The notes beneath the pieces were generated by a model, which was not told the origin of the DNA, did no database searches, and worked only from the letters and a program-made list of their open reading frames with translations. A DNA stretch of 64,000 bases from Faecalispora sporosphaeroides DSM 1294 (GTDB lineage Bacteria; Bacillota; Clostridia; Oscillospirales; Acutalibacteraceae): positions 1 to 64,000 of the forward strand of contig KB911073.1 in NCBI GenBank assembly GCA_000383295.1, given 5' to 3'. A program made the translations under genes and the position numbers. Every line of letters starts with the position of its first letter. Positions within the stretch are counted from its first letter, which is position 1. Positions 21,828-30,824 of the stretch are shown piece by piece.

Positions 21828-23407
21828 TGCCGTTTGACCGCGAAAAGGCGCGTGAACCTGTCCGTTTTTTAGAGTTGCTGCATCTGACGGATGATTTTTA
21901 TGGTCAGCCTTTCGTGCCGCTACCATGGGAAAAAGAGGTCATTGAAAATGTGTACGGCACTCTGAACAGTAGAGGATACCGGCAATACACATACGCTTAT
22001 TTGGAGATCCCGAAGAAAAACGGAAAAACCACCCTTATCGCGGGCCTTGGATTATATCATCTGGTGTGTGATGGTCCCGGAGGGCAGATTTACTGCTGCG
22101 CAGCGGACAAATATCAGGCATCATTGTCTTACATGGCAATGATCCAGATGATCAATCAGGATGAGGATCTGCAGGAAATACTACAAGTCCTTGACAGTCA
22201 AAAAACCATCAAGAATCGGCAAACAGGAACCTTTTTAAAGGTGCTGTCTGCCGAAGCTTTTAGCAAGCATGGCCTGAATCCGACCGTCGTTATTTTTGAC
22301 GAGCTGCATGCCCAGCCGAACCGCGATTTGTGGGACGTTATGACTTTCGGCGCCGGTGCGGCCAGAAAAGAAACTCTTTACTGGGTTATCACCACGGCGG
22401 GTGATGATCCGGATCGCACGTCGATCGGGTGGGAACAGCACGAATATGCCCGCCGAATCCGCGACGGTGAAATAGAAGATCCATATTGGTATGTCCGCAT
22501 TTATGGGGCTCCCGAAAATGCGGATATTTTTGACGAAAAAATCTGGTATGAAGTCAATCCATCTTTGGGAGTTTCGATTGACATTGATAAGGTTCGCCTG
22601 GAAGCAACGGCAGCGCGGAACAGTCCCGCGGCAGAACGCCTTTTCCGATGGCTGCGCCTGAATCAGTGGAACAAAAACAAGGCCCGCGGATGGCTACCGC
22701 TCACCTCATGGGATGCCACAACAGGAAAATGGACCCGAGAGGATCTTCGGGGATGTTACTGTTACGGGGGCCTCGATCTTGCTACCACATGGGACATGAA
22801 CGGATTCGCTCTGATATTCCCGCCGCAAAAAGGCTGGACAGATTACCGTGTGATTTTTGATGCGTGGATACCCAAGGAGAATATGAAAGAGCGCGTGCGC
22901 CGCGATCATGCACCATATGACGAATGGGAGCGGCTAGGGTTTATCCATCCTACCGAAGGGAATGTCACCGATTATTCCAAAATCCGAGAGTCGATTTTAG
23001 AATACTCAAAGATGTTTAGAATTCGCGAAATTGGATTTGATACTTATAATGCGACCGAAACGACGCTGATGCTTCAGGCCGCAGGCATCAAAATGGTGCC
23101 GGTCGCTCAGACCATCCTCGGAATGTCCCCATCTATGAAGGAGTTGGAAACCATGTTTAAAACCAGCGAAAAGAACGCAAATGAGGACAAGCAACCCTTA
23201 ATTACCCACGAAGCGCATCCGGCAGCCCGTTGGTGTTTTGGAAATGTTAATATCAGCATGGATGGGAAGGAAAACTACATGCCAATCAAGGACAGCAGAA
23301 TCGAACGAATTGACATTTTTGTCGCAATGGTTGACGCTATGGCGCGGCTCCTGCCGCACATGGCTAAGCGCAATGTATATTCGGAACGGGGGGCGAGGGC
23401 AATTTGA
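21827..23407 (+). CDS. terL: terminase large subunit
   Basis: A 526-residue packaging motor. Walker A is PKKNGKTTL at 62-70, Walker B VVIFDELHA with D158 and E159; the C-terminal half has nuclease acidic residues (GGLDLATTWDMNG near 313 and later aspartates). Length and motifs match the HK97/lambda-like terminase family that cuts at cos. It ends 4 bases into the portal gene. Confidence 0.95.
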   Translation: MPFDREKAREPVRFLELLHLTDDFYGQPFVPLPWEKEVIENVYGTLNSRGYRQYTYAYLEIPKKNGKTTLIAGLGLYHLVCDGPGGQIYCCAADKYQASLSYMAMIQMINQDEDLQEILQVLDSQKTIKNRQTGTFLKVLSAEAFSKHGLNPTVVIFDELHAQPNRDLWDVMTFGAGAARKETLYWVITTAGDDPDRTSIGWEQHEYARRIRDGEIEDPYWYVRIYGAPENADIFDEKIWYEVNPSLGVSIDIDKVRLEATAARNSPAAERLFRWLRLNQWNKNKARGWLPLTSWDATTGKWTREDLRGCYCYGGLDLATTWDMNGFALIFPPQKGWTDYRVIFDAWIPKENMKERVRRDHAPYDEWERLGFIHPTEGNVTDYSKIRESILEYSKMFRIREIGFDTYNATETTLMLQAAGIKMVPVAQTILGMSPSMKELETMFKTSEKNANEDKQPLITHEAHPAARWCFGNVNISMDGKENYMPIKDSRIERIDIFVAMVDAMARLLPHMAKRNVYSERGARAI

Positions 23408-24657
23408 ATTTTTTTGGTAGAATAAAAACACTTTTTAAAAATATTTCCACACTTTCGAGAGCAAGTCCGGAGCTGAAATCGGCACTCGGAAGAGTTTTGT
23501 CAAAAGTGGGAATCCATATCAATGCTCAAAACGCGCTGAAGGTAACGGCCGTGTTTGCGTGCGTACGACTTTTATCGGAAAATATTGCGTCTCTGCCGTT
23601 GTTTTTATATCGCAAAACGGAAACCGGGAAAGAGAAAGCGACTGATCTTCCGCTGTACGGAGTGCTGCACGACGCTCCAAACCCGGAAACTGACAGTTTC
23701 CAATTTTGGCAGGCTTTTGTCGCGAATATGCTGGTCTATGGCCGCGGTTACGCTGAGATCGTGAGGAACGGGGCCGGAGAGGTAGTCCAGCTTTGGAACA
23801 TAACAACTCCATATGTGAAAGTGCAGCGAAACGAGAGCACGAAAGCACTGGAATACGTGGTTACGTCACCCGGAAAAGAACGGTTTGTGCTCCAAAAAGA
23901 GCAGGTGTTACGCGTGGACTGGTTTTCCATGGATTCGCTCAACGCTTTCCACCCTCTGGAATTGGCGCAAGATGCGATCGGCTTGGGAATTGCGGCGGAA
24001 GAATACGCGTCTAATTATTTTAAAAACGGCGCGAATGTCGGGGGGGTGATCGAATATCCCGGGGAACTTGACGACGATGCTTTTGACCGATTGCAGAAAA
24101 GCGTTCGAAATGAATACGAAGGGCTATCTAAATCCGCGCGGCTTCTGTTTTTGGAGCAAGGCTCAAAATTTCAGAAGGTCAGCAACACACCGCAGGAAAG
24201 CCAGATGCTGGATACCCGAAAATTTCAGGTAAGGGAAGCGGCGCGGTTTTATAACGTGCCGCCCCATATGATCGGGGACTTGGAGCAGGCCACATTTTCT
24301 AACATTGAACAGATGTCACTGAATTTTGTGATCTATACCCTGCGTCCCTATCTGGTACGCATCGAAAGGGCGATCATCGCGCAGCTGCTCACAAAAATTG
24401 ATCGCAAGAACCTATTCTCCAAGTTTTCCGTGGACGCGCTTCTGCGCGGAGATTATAAATCACGAATGGAGGGGTACGCGCTCGCGCGCCAGAACGGATG
24501 GATGTCTGCAAATGATATTCGTAATCTGGAGGATGAGGACAGTATTCCGGTGGAGGAAGGCGGCGACGCTTATTTAGCAAACGGAAACCTGCGCAGCCTG
24601 AAACAGCTTATGAACGCATCTGCGGAGTCCGCGAAGAATGGAGGTGAAAACAAGTGA
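23404..24657 (+). CDS. HK97-family portal protein
   Basis: A 417-residue dodecameric portal subunit. Recognised from ALKVTAVFACVRLLSENIASLPLFLY near residue 38 and RFYNVPPHMIGDLEQATFSNIEQ near 280, both hallmarks of the HK97 portal family. It starts with TTG overlapping the terL stop, after GGGGGGCGAGGG. Length is normal for the family. Confidence 0.95.
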   Translation: MNFFGRIKTLFKNISTLSRASPELKSALGRVLSKVGIHINAQNALKVTAVFACVRLLSENIASLPLFLYRKTETGKEKATDLPLYGVLHDAPNPETDSFQFWQAFVANMLVYGRGYAEIVRNGAGEVVQLWNITTPYVKVQRNESTKALEYVVTSPGKERFVLQKEQVLRVDWFSMDSLNAFHPLELAQDAIGLGIAAEEYASNYFKNGANVGGVIEYPGELDDDAFDRLQKSVRNEYEGLSKSARLLFLEQGSKFQKVSNTPQESQMLDTRKFQVREAARFYNVPPHMIGDLEQATFSNIEQMSLNFVIYTLRPYLVRIERAIIAQLLTKIDRKNLFSKFSVDALLRGDYKSRMEGYALARQNGWMSANDIRNLEDEDSIPVEEGGDAYLANGNLRSLKQLMNASAESAKNGGENK

Positions 24658-25409
24658 GTTTAGAGGTAAAAGGATACATTGTATCGGACGATGACCAATG
24701 GATTTATGATTGGTTTGGGATTGGAACAACGGCTCCGCAGAACATTAGAGCAGCAATCGCGGAAGCCAACGGGGAACCGCTGGAGGTGGAAATATCGACT
24801 TGCTATGGCGGGGACGTGTTCGCCGGGTCTACCATTTATTCGCTCCTCCGTGGTTATCAGGGAGGGGTGAAAATTTATATTACCGGTTTGGCCGCATCCG
24901 CCGCGTCGGTAATTGCCATGGCCGGCCCGTCTGAAATGTCACCTACCGCACAACTGATGGTGCACCGGGTGTCTACCATGGCGCAGGGAAATCATCACGC
25001 TATGGATACGGTATCATCCAGTTTGCAGGAAGCCGACAAGTCAATCGCGGCGGCCTACGTTGCAAAATCGGGAATGCCTGAAAAGGACGCCCTGAAACTG
25101 ATGGACGCGGAAACGTGGATTACCGCCGCCCGCGCAGTAGAGCTGGGGCTCGTGGATAAAATCTCCGCCGCAGCGGTACCGCGGCTGGTCAATGCGGCTT
25201 ATGGATTGCCGATCCCGCCCGAGGTTATGGACAAAACCAGAGCAATGCTGGCGGAACAAAAAGCAAAGCACGGGGAGAACCCGCCGAAGCCAGAAGAAAA
25301 GGAAGCGCCGCCGGACGTAAAGGACGAGGCTCCGCCCACTTCCACCGCACAGGCGGTATTGATTGCCCGCGCAAAGTTGAATCTGACCGAAAAAATATTA
25401 TTTTTATAA
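24654..25409 (+). CDS. ClpP-like head maturation protease
   Basis: A 251-residue serine protease that trims the capsid after assembly. ITGLAASAASVIAMAG gives the nucleophile S82, and LMVHRVS the catalytic H104; the acidic third residue lies further on. The last 40 residues are Pro/Glu/Lys-rich and probably bind scaffolding. GTG start after GGAGGTG. Order portal-protease-capsid is the HK97 arrangement. Confidence 0.94.
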   Translation: MSLEVKGYIVSDDDQWIYDWFGIGTTAPQNIRAAIAEANGEPLEVEISTCYGGDVFAGSTIYSLLRGYQGGVKIYITGLAASAASVIAMAGPSEMSPTAQLMVHRVSTMAQGNHHAMDTVSSSLQEADKSIAAAYVAKSGMPEKDALKLMDAETWITAARAVELGLVDKISAAAVPRLVNAAYGLPIPPEVMDKTRAMLAEQKAKHGENPPKPEEKEAPPDVKDEAPPTSTAQAVLIARAKLNLTEKILFL

Positions 25410-25421
25410 AGGAGAATGAAC

Positions 25422-26606
25422 ATGACTTTGACTGAAAAAAGACAAAAAGTAGCCGCCCTGGTTGCGGAAGCCAGAAAATACCTCGACGCTGGGGATATGG
25501 ATGCCTACAACAAAGCCGATGCGGACATTGACTCTCTTTCCGCTGAGATTAAGGCGGAAGAAAAGCAGAAGGAGCGGGAAAACGCATTAAAGCAGATCCC
25601 GGAGCCCGCGCAGTCTCAGCCTATCCCGCAGGATTCCGCCCCGAAAAAGAAAATCACAGAAACCCCCGAGTATAAGGATGCGTTTTTCCGCGCGGTGCGC
25701 GAAGGAAAATCCGCTGTCACTGCCGCTGATCGCAAACTGTTTCAGAACGTTATGCAGACCGAGCCGGACGCGACGGGCGGATTTTTGGTAATGCCGGAGG
25801 AACTGGAATCTTCCGTTCGCGCATTGATGGCAAAAAGCGTGGTAATGCGCCGTTTGGCAAACATTCTGACAATGACAGCGGACAGAAAAATCGTTCTGGC
25901 GGCTTCCTATGGGGCGGCTGAGTGGATTCCGGAAAGCGGAGCATACCCGAAGGTTGACGATACCTATGATACTGTAACCATCGGCAATCACAAACTTGGA
26001 AAAATCATTCTGGTATCGGAGGAGTTGCTTCACGACTCCGAATTTGATCTGAGTGGTCTGATTTCTACCAGCTTTTCCAGAGTTTTCTCAGAGGGAGAAG
26101 AAGCGGCATTTTTGACCGGAAACGGCGTCGGAAAACCGAAGGGTGTACTGGTTGATGCGCAGACTGGCGTCACCACGGCAGCCGCAACGGCAATCACTGC
26201 GGATGAACTGCTGGATCTGTTTTACGCTCTGAAATCCGGATACCGGAAAAAAGCTACCTTTTTGATGGGGGACAGCACAGAAAAGGTGCTGCGCAAGCTC
26301 AAAAATGCGACCACCGGAGATTATATGTGGCAGCCGGGCCTGACCGCTGGACAGCCGAATACTCTGCTTGGCCGCCCGGTAGAAATCTCTGATTTTATGC
26401 CCGCCGTAGCCGCGGACGCAAAAGCGATTGCTTTCGGCGATTTTAGCCAGTATACGATCAAAGACACGCTCGGAATGCAGATGCAAGTGCTCGATCAGCT
26501 CTATGCCGAAAACGGGCAGGTGGGATTTAAGGGCAACGAGCGTACTGATGGCCGGCTGATTGTACCGGAGGCTGTACAGGTGTTGAAAATGAAAGCTGGT
26601 GCATAA
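25422..26606 (+). CDS. HK97-fold major capsid protein
   Basis: A 394-residue capsid subunit. Residues 1-105 form a charged coiled-coil delta domain, expected to be removed by the upstream protease. The mature part starts near EPDATGGFLVMPEELESSVR and carries the usual HK97 signatures (VVMRRLANILTMTADRKI, then AEWIPESGAYPKVDDTY, GKIILVSEELLHDS). ATG at 25422 chosen because GGAG lies seven bases upstream; the ATG at 25416 is too close. Confidence 0.95.
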   Translation: MTLTEKRQKVAALVAEARKYLDAGDMDAYNKADADIDSLSAEIKAEEKQKERENALKQIPEPAQSQPIPQDSAPKKKITETPEYKDAFFRAVREGKSAVTAADRKLFQNVMQTEPDATGGFLVMPEELESSVRALMAKSVVMRRLANILTMTADRKIVLAASYGAAEWIPESGAYPKVDDTYDTVTIGNHKLGKIILVSEELLHDSEFDLSGLISTSFSRVFSEGEEAAFLTGNGVGKPKGVLVDAQTGVTTAAATAITADELLDLFYALKSGYRKKATFLMGDSTEKVLRKLKNATTGDYMWQPGLTAGQPNTLLGRPVEISDFMPAVAADAKAIAFGDFSQYTIKDTLGMQMQVLDQLYAENGQVGFKGNERTDGRLIVPEAVQVLKMKAGA

Positions 26607-26782
26607 TGAACATAAAAATTCTGAAAAGCTGCGCAGGAATCAAATTTTCGTTTTTTGCCGGTGATGTTGTGGATGTTGAAAACATCACCGCAAAGGATTT
26701 GATTCAGGCCGGGTTTGCAGAGGAGGTAAAGCTCAGTGGTAAAGGTGATAATTCCGCCGGAAAGAGAGCCGGTAGAAGTTGA
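26606..26782 (+). CDS. small head-region protein
   Basis: Fifty-eight residues, starting in the ATG overlap with the capsid stop. MNIKILKSCAGIKFSFFAGDVVDV... DLIQAGFAEEV resembles short beta-rich proteins that follow the capsid gene in HK97-like phages, of unknown role. It overlaps the next gene by 47 bases, so only its first 40 residues are likely constrained. Confidence 0.65.
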   Translation: MNIKILKSCAGIKFSFFAGDVVDVENITAKDLIQAGFAEEVKLSGKGDNSAGKRAGRS

Positions 26783-27278
26783 TGAACTGCGGCAGTGGAT
26801 GCAGTGCGCGCCTATCACGCCGGAGCAGGAACCGCTGGCCACCGCCATGCTAAAAGCTGGCCGGGAAGAAGCCGAAGCACACCAGAACGCTGCATACTGC
26901 GAGCAAACGTTACAGATAGCGCCTGACAATCTGTCCGGCGCTATTGTTTTGCCCCGCCCGCCGTTCAGAAAGTTGGTAAGTGTCATCTGTTACTCACAGG
27001 ATGGAGGCCAGACAGACATAACCGATCTTGTTTCGGTGGATAATGTGGCTTTTCCGGCGGAACTGCACTTGAAGGAAGGGGTAGCGATTCCTTATCCACT
27101 CCGTAAAGAAAATCCTATTTTAATTACCTATTCTGCCGGATACGATGAAGTTCCAGAACGGGTCCGGCACGCAATACTGATTTATGCTACCTGGGCATGG
27201 CTACATCGCAGTGGCAATGAACCTCTACCTATTGCATTTTATAATCTGTTGCGTAAAAGGCGGGTGGTTCCGGTATGA
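26736..27278 (+). CDS. head-tail connector (gp6-like)
   Basis: A 180-residue adaptor that sits under the portal. The pattern VEVDELRQWMQ... EQEPLATAMLKAGREEAEAHQNAA, then LPRPPFRKLVSV, then ITYSAGYDEVPERVRHAIL, is that of gp6/YqbG head-tail connectors. GTG start with AGGAGG upstream, inside the previous gene. Confidence 0.9.
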   Translation: MVKVIIPPEREPVEVDELRQWMQCAPITPEQEPLATAMLKAGREEAEAHQNAAYCEQTLQIAPDNLSGAIVLPRPPFRKLVSVICYSQDGGQTDITDLVSVDNVAFPAELHLKEGVAIPYPLRKENPILITYSAGYDEVPERVRHAILIYATWAWLHRSGNEPLPIAFYNLLRKRRVVPV

Positions 27279-27886
27279 TTGATCCCGGAGAACTCAACGA
27301 GCAGATAGAGATTTTGGAGGTACACCTAAACGGTACGGAATATGAATGGGCAAAGGTAGCCACGACATGGGCAAAGGCAGAAACGGCAAAGACAAGAGAT
27401 CGCAAAAATCTGTTTTCTTCTGTTGGTATCGGCGCCAAGTCAATTACGTTCATGATCTGGAAGCAAAATTTAACCTTGCACAATGCTGTGCGGTGGCGCG
27501 GGAAATTTTGTTTTCTGACAAGCATTGATGATGCTGACTGCTCGTTTTATGAGGTGACTACCGCACTAATCGAACCGATTACCTGCGCCGTTACCCATAT
27601 TACAACGACAAAAAATGAACTGAAAAACCCGGTGGCCGTAAAAAGCGAAACCATCACCTTCCCGGCGGTGCTCACGGAAAAATATCTCGGATTTGAGCAG
27701 CGCGAGCCGCAGGCCGTCACCGAAACTACCTATGTACTTGTCACGCCGAAAGTGATTGAGCTGTCGATTTCCGATCTGGTGGATGTGGCCGGCAAAAAGT
27801 ATTGTGTGCAGGTGGCTCACACACTGGACGAATACAAAAACGAGTATGAGGTATACCGGAAGGGGGAACCCGATGCAAAGCATTAA
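27275..27886 (+). CDS. head closure/head-tail adaptor protein
   Basis: A 203-residue protein. Residues 1-105 are the head-closure fold (MIDPGELNEQIEIL... TWAKAETAKTRD... FMIWKQNLTLHNAVRWRGKFCFLTSI). Residues 106-203 add a second beta-rich part (VTTTYVLVTPKVIELS...YCVQVAHTLDEYKNEYEVY), so the protein is about twice the usual 110 residues. Likely plugs the connector after packaging. Confidence 0.82.
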   Translation: MIDPGELNEQIEILEVHLNGTEYEWAKVATTWAKAETAKTRDRKNLFSSVGIGAKSITFMIWKQNLTLHNAVRWRGKFCFLTSIDDADCSFYEVTTALIEPITCAVTHITTTKNELKNPVAVKSETITFPAVLTEKYLGFEQREPQAVTETTYVLVTPKVIELSISDLVDVAGKKYCVQVAHTLDEYKNEYEVYRKGEPDAKH

Positions 27887-28334
27887 TCTGTCTGCTCTTG
27901 ATGGACTGACGAAAGATCTTGATGCCATGCTGAAAAAGATGCCGGAGAAAAACCGCGCGCTGCATGAAGAACTGGCCGAGCTCGCTAAGTCGGAAGTTGA
28001 TGCGCAGATTGCCGCGTCGGGAGTCAACGACAGCAGCGGGAAAATTAAAGGCTGGCAAGAGCCGCACGTTGGCAGCCGCGGAGGATATGCGGCGGTGCGG
28101 GCAAGTGATGCCGAAACCGGCGACAACAGCCCCGGCGCGATCACAAACTATCTGGGGAGCGGCCATAAAATCCGGCGCCCCGGTGGAAGGTCGAAGCGGT
28201 ACCGTCCAGCGATCAAAAAACCTTATGTCGATGGCCGGCACTTTTACCAGAAAGCTCAGACAACGATGGAATCAAAGGCAATTGATGTCGGGAACCGGTT
28301 TGCAGATGATTTAGCAAAGGAGCTGGGCGGATGA
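27873..28334 (+). CDS. HK97 gp10-like neck protein
   Basis: A 153-residue protein. A helical start (LDGLTKDLDAMLKKMPEKNRALHEELAELAKSEV) and a basic Gly-rich core followed by YVDGRHFYQKA match the HK97-gp10-like neck/tail-completion family. ATG follows GGGGGAA inside the preceding gene. Confidence 0.85.
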   Translation: MQSINLSALDGLTKDLDAMLKKMPEKNRALHEELAELAKSEVDAQIAASGVNDSSGKIKGWQEPHVGSRGGYAAVRASDAETGDNSPGAITNYLGSGHKIRRPGGRSKRYRPAIKKPYVDGRHFYQKAQTTMESKAIDVGNRFADDLAKELGG

Positions 28335-28783
28335 TTACACCGGAGCAGATCGAAATCGAAGTCAACCGCATGTTGGCCGTGCGATTTTCTGAGGTGCAAA
28401 CCATTTACCGCAACCGGTACCCGCAAGCCTTTGACCGGCCGAGTTTTTTAATCGAAACAGTGAAGTTTGATATCGACGCAGCAAACCGGAAAACGGTGCG
28501 CTGCGTCGATTATCTTACCATCACATGCTTTGTGGAGGTGGACGAATACGAGAACGCTCCAGACGGCGCCTTGCTTGCGGCACAAAGTGCCGTTATGCAG
28601 CTTTTCCGCCCGGGATTTATCCGTGTCGGGGATCGCGCATTGAAAGTTAAGGCCAGCACCGGCGGCGCAGATTTCGATCGGTCATATGTTGAACTGCAGC
28701 TCGAATTTTTTGATGATCGTACAGACGAGCAGGACACCGCCCCGCTCATGGAAGAATTTGATATTGAAACGGAGGTAACGTGA
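28331..28783 (+). CDS. tail terminator protein (DUF6838-like)
   Basis: A 150-residue protein, starting in an ATGA overlap. IYRNRYPQAFDRPSFLIETV and the following beta strands with a C-terminal SYVELQLEFFDDR match the tail-terminator family of Firmicutes myoviruses. It should cap the tail and join it to the head. Confidence 0.82.
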   Translation: MITPEQIEIEVNRMLAVRFSEVQTIYRNRYPQAFDRPSFLIETVKFDIDAANRKTVRCVDYLTITCFVEVDEYENAPDGALLAAQSAVMQLFRPGFIRVGDRALKVKASTGGADFDRSYVELQLEFFDDRTDEQDTAPLMEEFDIETEVT

Positions 28784-28785
28784 AT

Positions 28786-29850
28786 ATGGGTATGCCAAGT
28801 TTGGACATTACCTTTAAAAATGTGGCCAGTACGGCCGCACGCAGGCTGCAGCGTGGAATCGTTGCGGTAATTTTGCTGGATTCCGCTGCGCAGGGAGAGC
28901 ATATTTTGATGGATGCCGGAGATATCCCGACCACACTGAGCGCTGTCAATCAGGCGTATTTGACCAGTGCTTTTGTCGGGTATGTCAATACACCAAGCAA
29001 AATTTATGCTTATGTGCTACCGACAGACGCAGAGGATCTTTCCGCAGCGCTGAGTTACTTTGAAACGCAGAAAATCAACTATGTGGCCGGGCCGCCCAGT
29101 TGCACAACGGAGCAGGCGACCGAGATCAAAAACTGGATTATCGCCCAGAGAGCCAGTAAAAGATACCCAAAAGCCGTCCTGCCGGACACGGCGGCAGATA
29201 ATGAGGGAATCATCAACTTTACCACAGACGAGATCAAAGCAGGTACGCAGGAGTATACCACCGCCGGGTATTGCGGCAGAATGGCCGGATTGATTGCCGG
29301 AACTCCTGCGGCCATTTCCTGCACTTATGCGGTGCTGCCGGAAGTAACCGACGTAAAAAGGCTGACGGATGCGGAAATGGATGCTGCTGTTGACCGCGGC
29401 GAGCTGATTATTTTCCATGACGGGGAAAAGGTGAAGGTTGGGCGCGGTGTTAATAGCCTGACCACCACGACGGACACCAAGCAGGATCCGTGGAAGAAAA
29501 TCAAAATCGTGGAAACGATCGATATGATTCGCGACGATCTGCGCCTGCTGACGCAGGACAATTATTTCGGTAAGTACAGCAACATTTATGATCACAAATG
29601 CCTGCTGATTACCGCAATTTCGACTTACTTTGCACAACTTGAAGCGGAGGGGATTCTTCGTGCCGGCGAATCCAGCGTTGAAATCAACATGGAAAAGCAG
29701 CGTCAGTATTTGAAGAATAAGGGTGTAGACGTTACCAATATGACCGATCAGGAAATCAAGGTAGCCGATACCGGTACAAAGGTGTTCCTTGCCGGAAAAA
29801 TCGGCATTCCTGATACTATGGAGGATGTCGAACTGGATATTGAATTTTAA
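28786..29850 (+). CDS. xkdK: tail sheath protein (XkdK-like)
   Basis: A 354-residue contractile sheath subunit. It begins with a beta-rich domain (MGMPSLDITFKNVASTAARRLQRGIVAVIL) and ends with the conserved sheath segment (RQYLKNKGVDVTNMTDQEIK... GTKVFLAGKI). PBSX and Listeria-type myoviruses use the same family. It proves that the tail is contractile. ATG at 28786 is preferred, nine bases after GGAGGT, over GTG at 28780. Confidence 0.93.
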   Translation: MGMPSLDITFKNVASTAARRLQRGIVAVILLDSAAQGEHILMDAGDIPTTLSAVNQAYLTSAFVGYVNTPSKIYAYVLPTDAEDLSAALSYFETQKINYVAGPPSCTTEQATEIKNWIIAQRASKRYPKAVLPDTAADNEGIINFTTDEIKAGTQEYTTAGYCGRMAGLIAGTPAAISCTYAVLPEVTDVKRLTDAEMDAAVDRGELIIFHDGEKVKVGRGVNSLTTTTDTKQDPWKKIKIVETIDMIRDDLRLLTQDNYFGKYSNIYDHKCLLITAISTYFAQLEAEGILRAGESSVEINMEKQRQYLKNKGVDVTNMTDQEIKVADTGTKVFLAGKIGIPDTMEDVELDIEF

Positions 29851-29863
29851 GGGGTGAAAACAG

Positions 29864-30295
29864 ATGGATAGCGCAAAAAGAATTATGTCCGGCACCTGGG
29901 GTGAGGTGTGGCTGGATGGCGATTATGTTGGAGAGTGCTATAAGTGCCAAGCAAAATGGTCTGTCAACAAAGACGAGATTTCTCTGGCGGGGCAAATGGC
30001 AGTCGATACAAAAGCGAAAAGCATCAAAGGAACCGGATCTATTGGGTTGCATAAGGTATCAAGCCGCATGGCGACGAAAATTGGCGATGCAATCCAAAGC
30101 GGGAAGGACCTTCGTTTTACACTTATCTCGAAGTTGGACGATCCTGATGCAAATGGAGCAGAACGTATAGCGTATTACAATGTGTCGTTCGATGATCTGA
30201 CTTTGGCCGATTGGGAGGTTGCGGTTATCGGAAAAGTGGAATGCCCGTTTACTTTTACCAAGAGTAAATTATTAGATGCAGCGGAGGACAGATAA
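29864..30295 (+). CDS. xkdM: tail tube protein (XkdM-like)
   Basis: A 143-residue tube subunit. KRIMSGTWGEVWLDGDYVGECYKCQAKW at the start and the ending ADWEVAVIGKVECPFTFTKSKLLD match the XkdM inner-tube family. Directly follows the sheath gene, with GGGGTG before the ATG. Confidence 0.93.
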   Translation: MDSAKRIMSGTWGEVWLDGDYVGECYKCQAKWSVNKDEISLAGQMAVDTKAKSIKGTGSIGLHKVSSRMATKIGDAIQSGKDLRFTLISKLDDPDANGAERIAYYNVSFDDLTLADWEVAVIGKVECPFTFTKSKLLDAAEDR

Positions 30296-30297
30296 AT

Positions 30298-30672
30298 ATG
30301 AACACTTTGGATTTGCTTTTGAATATGGATGTGCCGGAAACGCCCCGTAAATCAGTGAAGATCCGCAGATTGAGCAAACTGGCCGGGGGCGATGTGGTGT
30401 TTGAGCTGCGAGGATTGACGTACAGCCGAGCTGCAGAGATCACCAAACAGCATCCGGAAGAAACCAATGTGCATATTCTTCTGGCCGGGGTGGTATCGCC
30501 AGACTTTAAATCCTCGGAGCTGGCCGAAAAGTACAGCGCGGCCACACCGGCGGAGCTGGTGAAAAAGATGTTGCTCCCCGGTGAGGTGGAGGACATTTCC
30601 CGCCAGATCGAGAAATTGAGCGGGTACCGAACCGACACGCTGGAAGAAATCGAGGAAATTAAAAAAAAATAG
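30298..30672 (+). CDS. xkdN: tail assembly chaperone (XkdN-like)
   Basis: A 124-residue chaperone for the tape measure. The middle FELRGLTYSRAAEITKQHPEE and the helical end are typical. The gene ends in nine consecutive A (30661-30669) just before its TAG, an A AAA AAA slippery site. A -1 shift there continues into 51 further codons ending at 30824, giving a 175-residue product as in lambda G/GT. Two forms are therefore predicted. Confidence 0.9.
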   Translation: MNTLDLLLNMDVPETPRKSVKIRRLSKLAGGDVVFELRGLTYSRAAEITKQHPEETNVHILLAGVVSPDFKSSELAEKYSAATPAELVKKMLLPGEVEDISRQIEKLSGYRTDTLEEIEEIKKK

Positions 30673-30824
30673 ACACAGATCCGGAAATGAATCTGCTGTA
30701 CTATCTTTTTCGAGATTGGAAGATGATGCCCGGTGACTACTACCACAAGCCGGCCGGTGAAAAACTGATGATCCGGGCATTCTTTTCCCGGTATGCAGAG
30801 GAGTTGAAGAACAATGGGCCGTGA
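30669..30824 (+). other. -1 frameshift extension of the tail chaperone
   Basis: Fifty-one codons open in the -1 frame after the A9 run, with no start codon or ribosome site of their own: IDTDPEMNLLYYLFRDWKMM... FFSRYAEELKNNGP. The content (Trp, Tyr, Phe-rich) matches the C-terminal part of chaperone fusions in PBSX-like phages. It ends 11 bases into the tape-measure gene. Confidence 0.85.
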
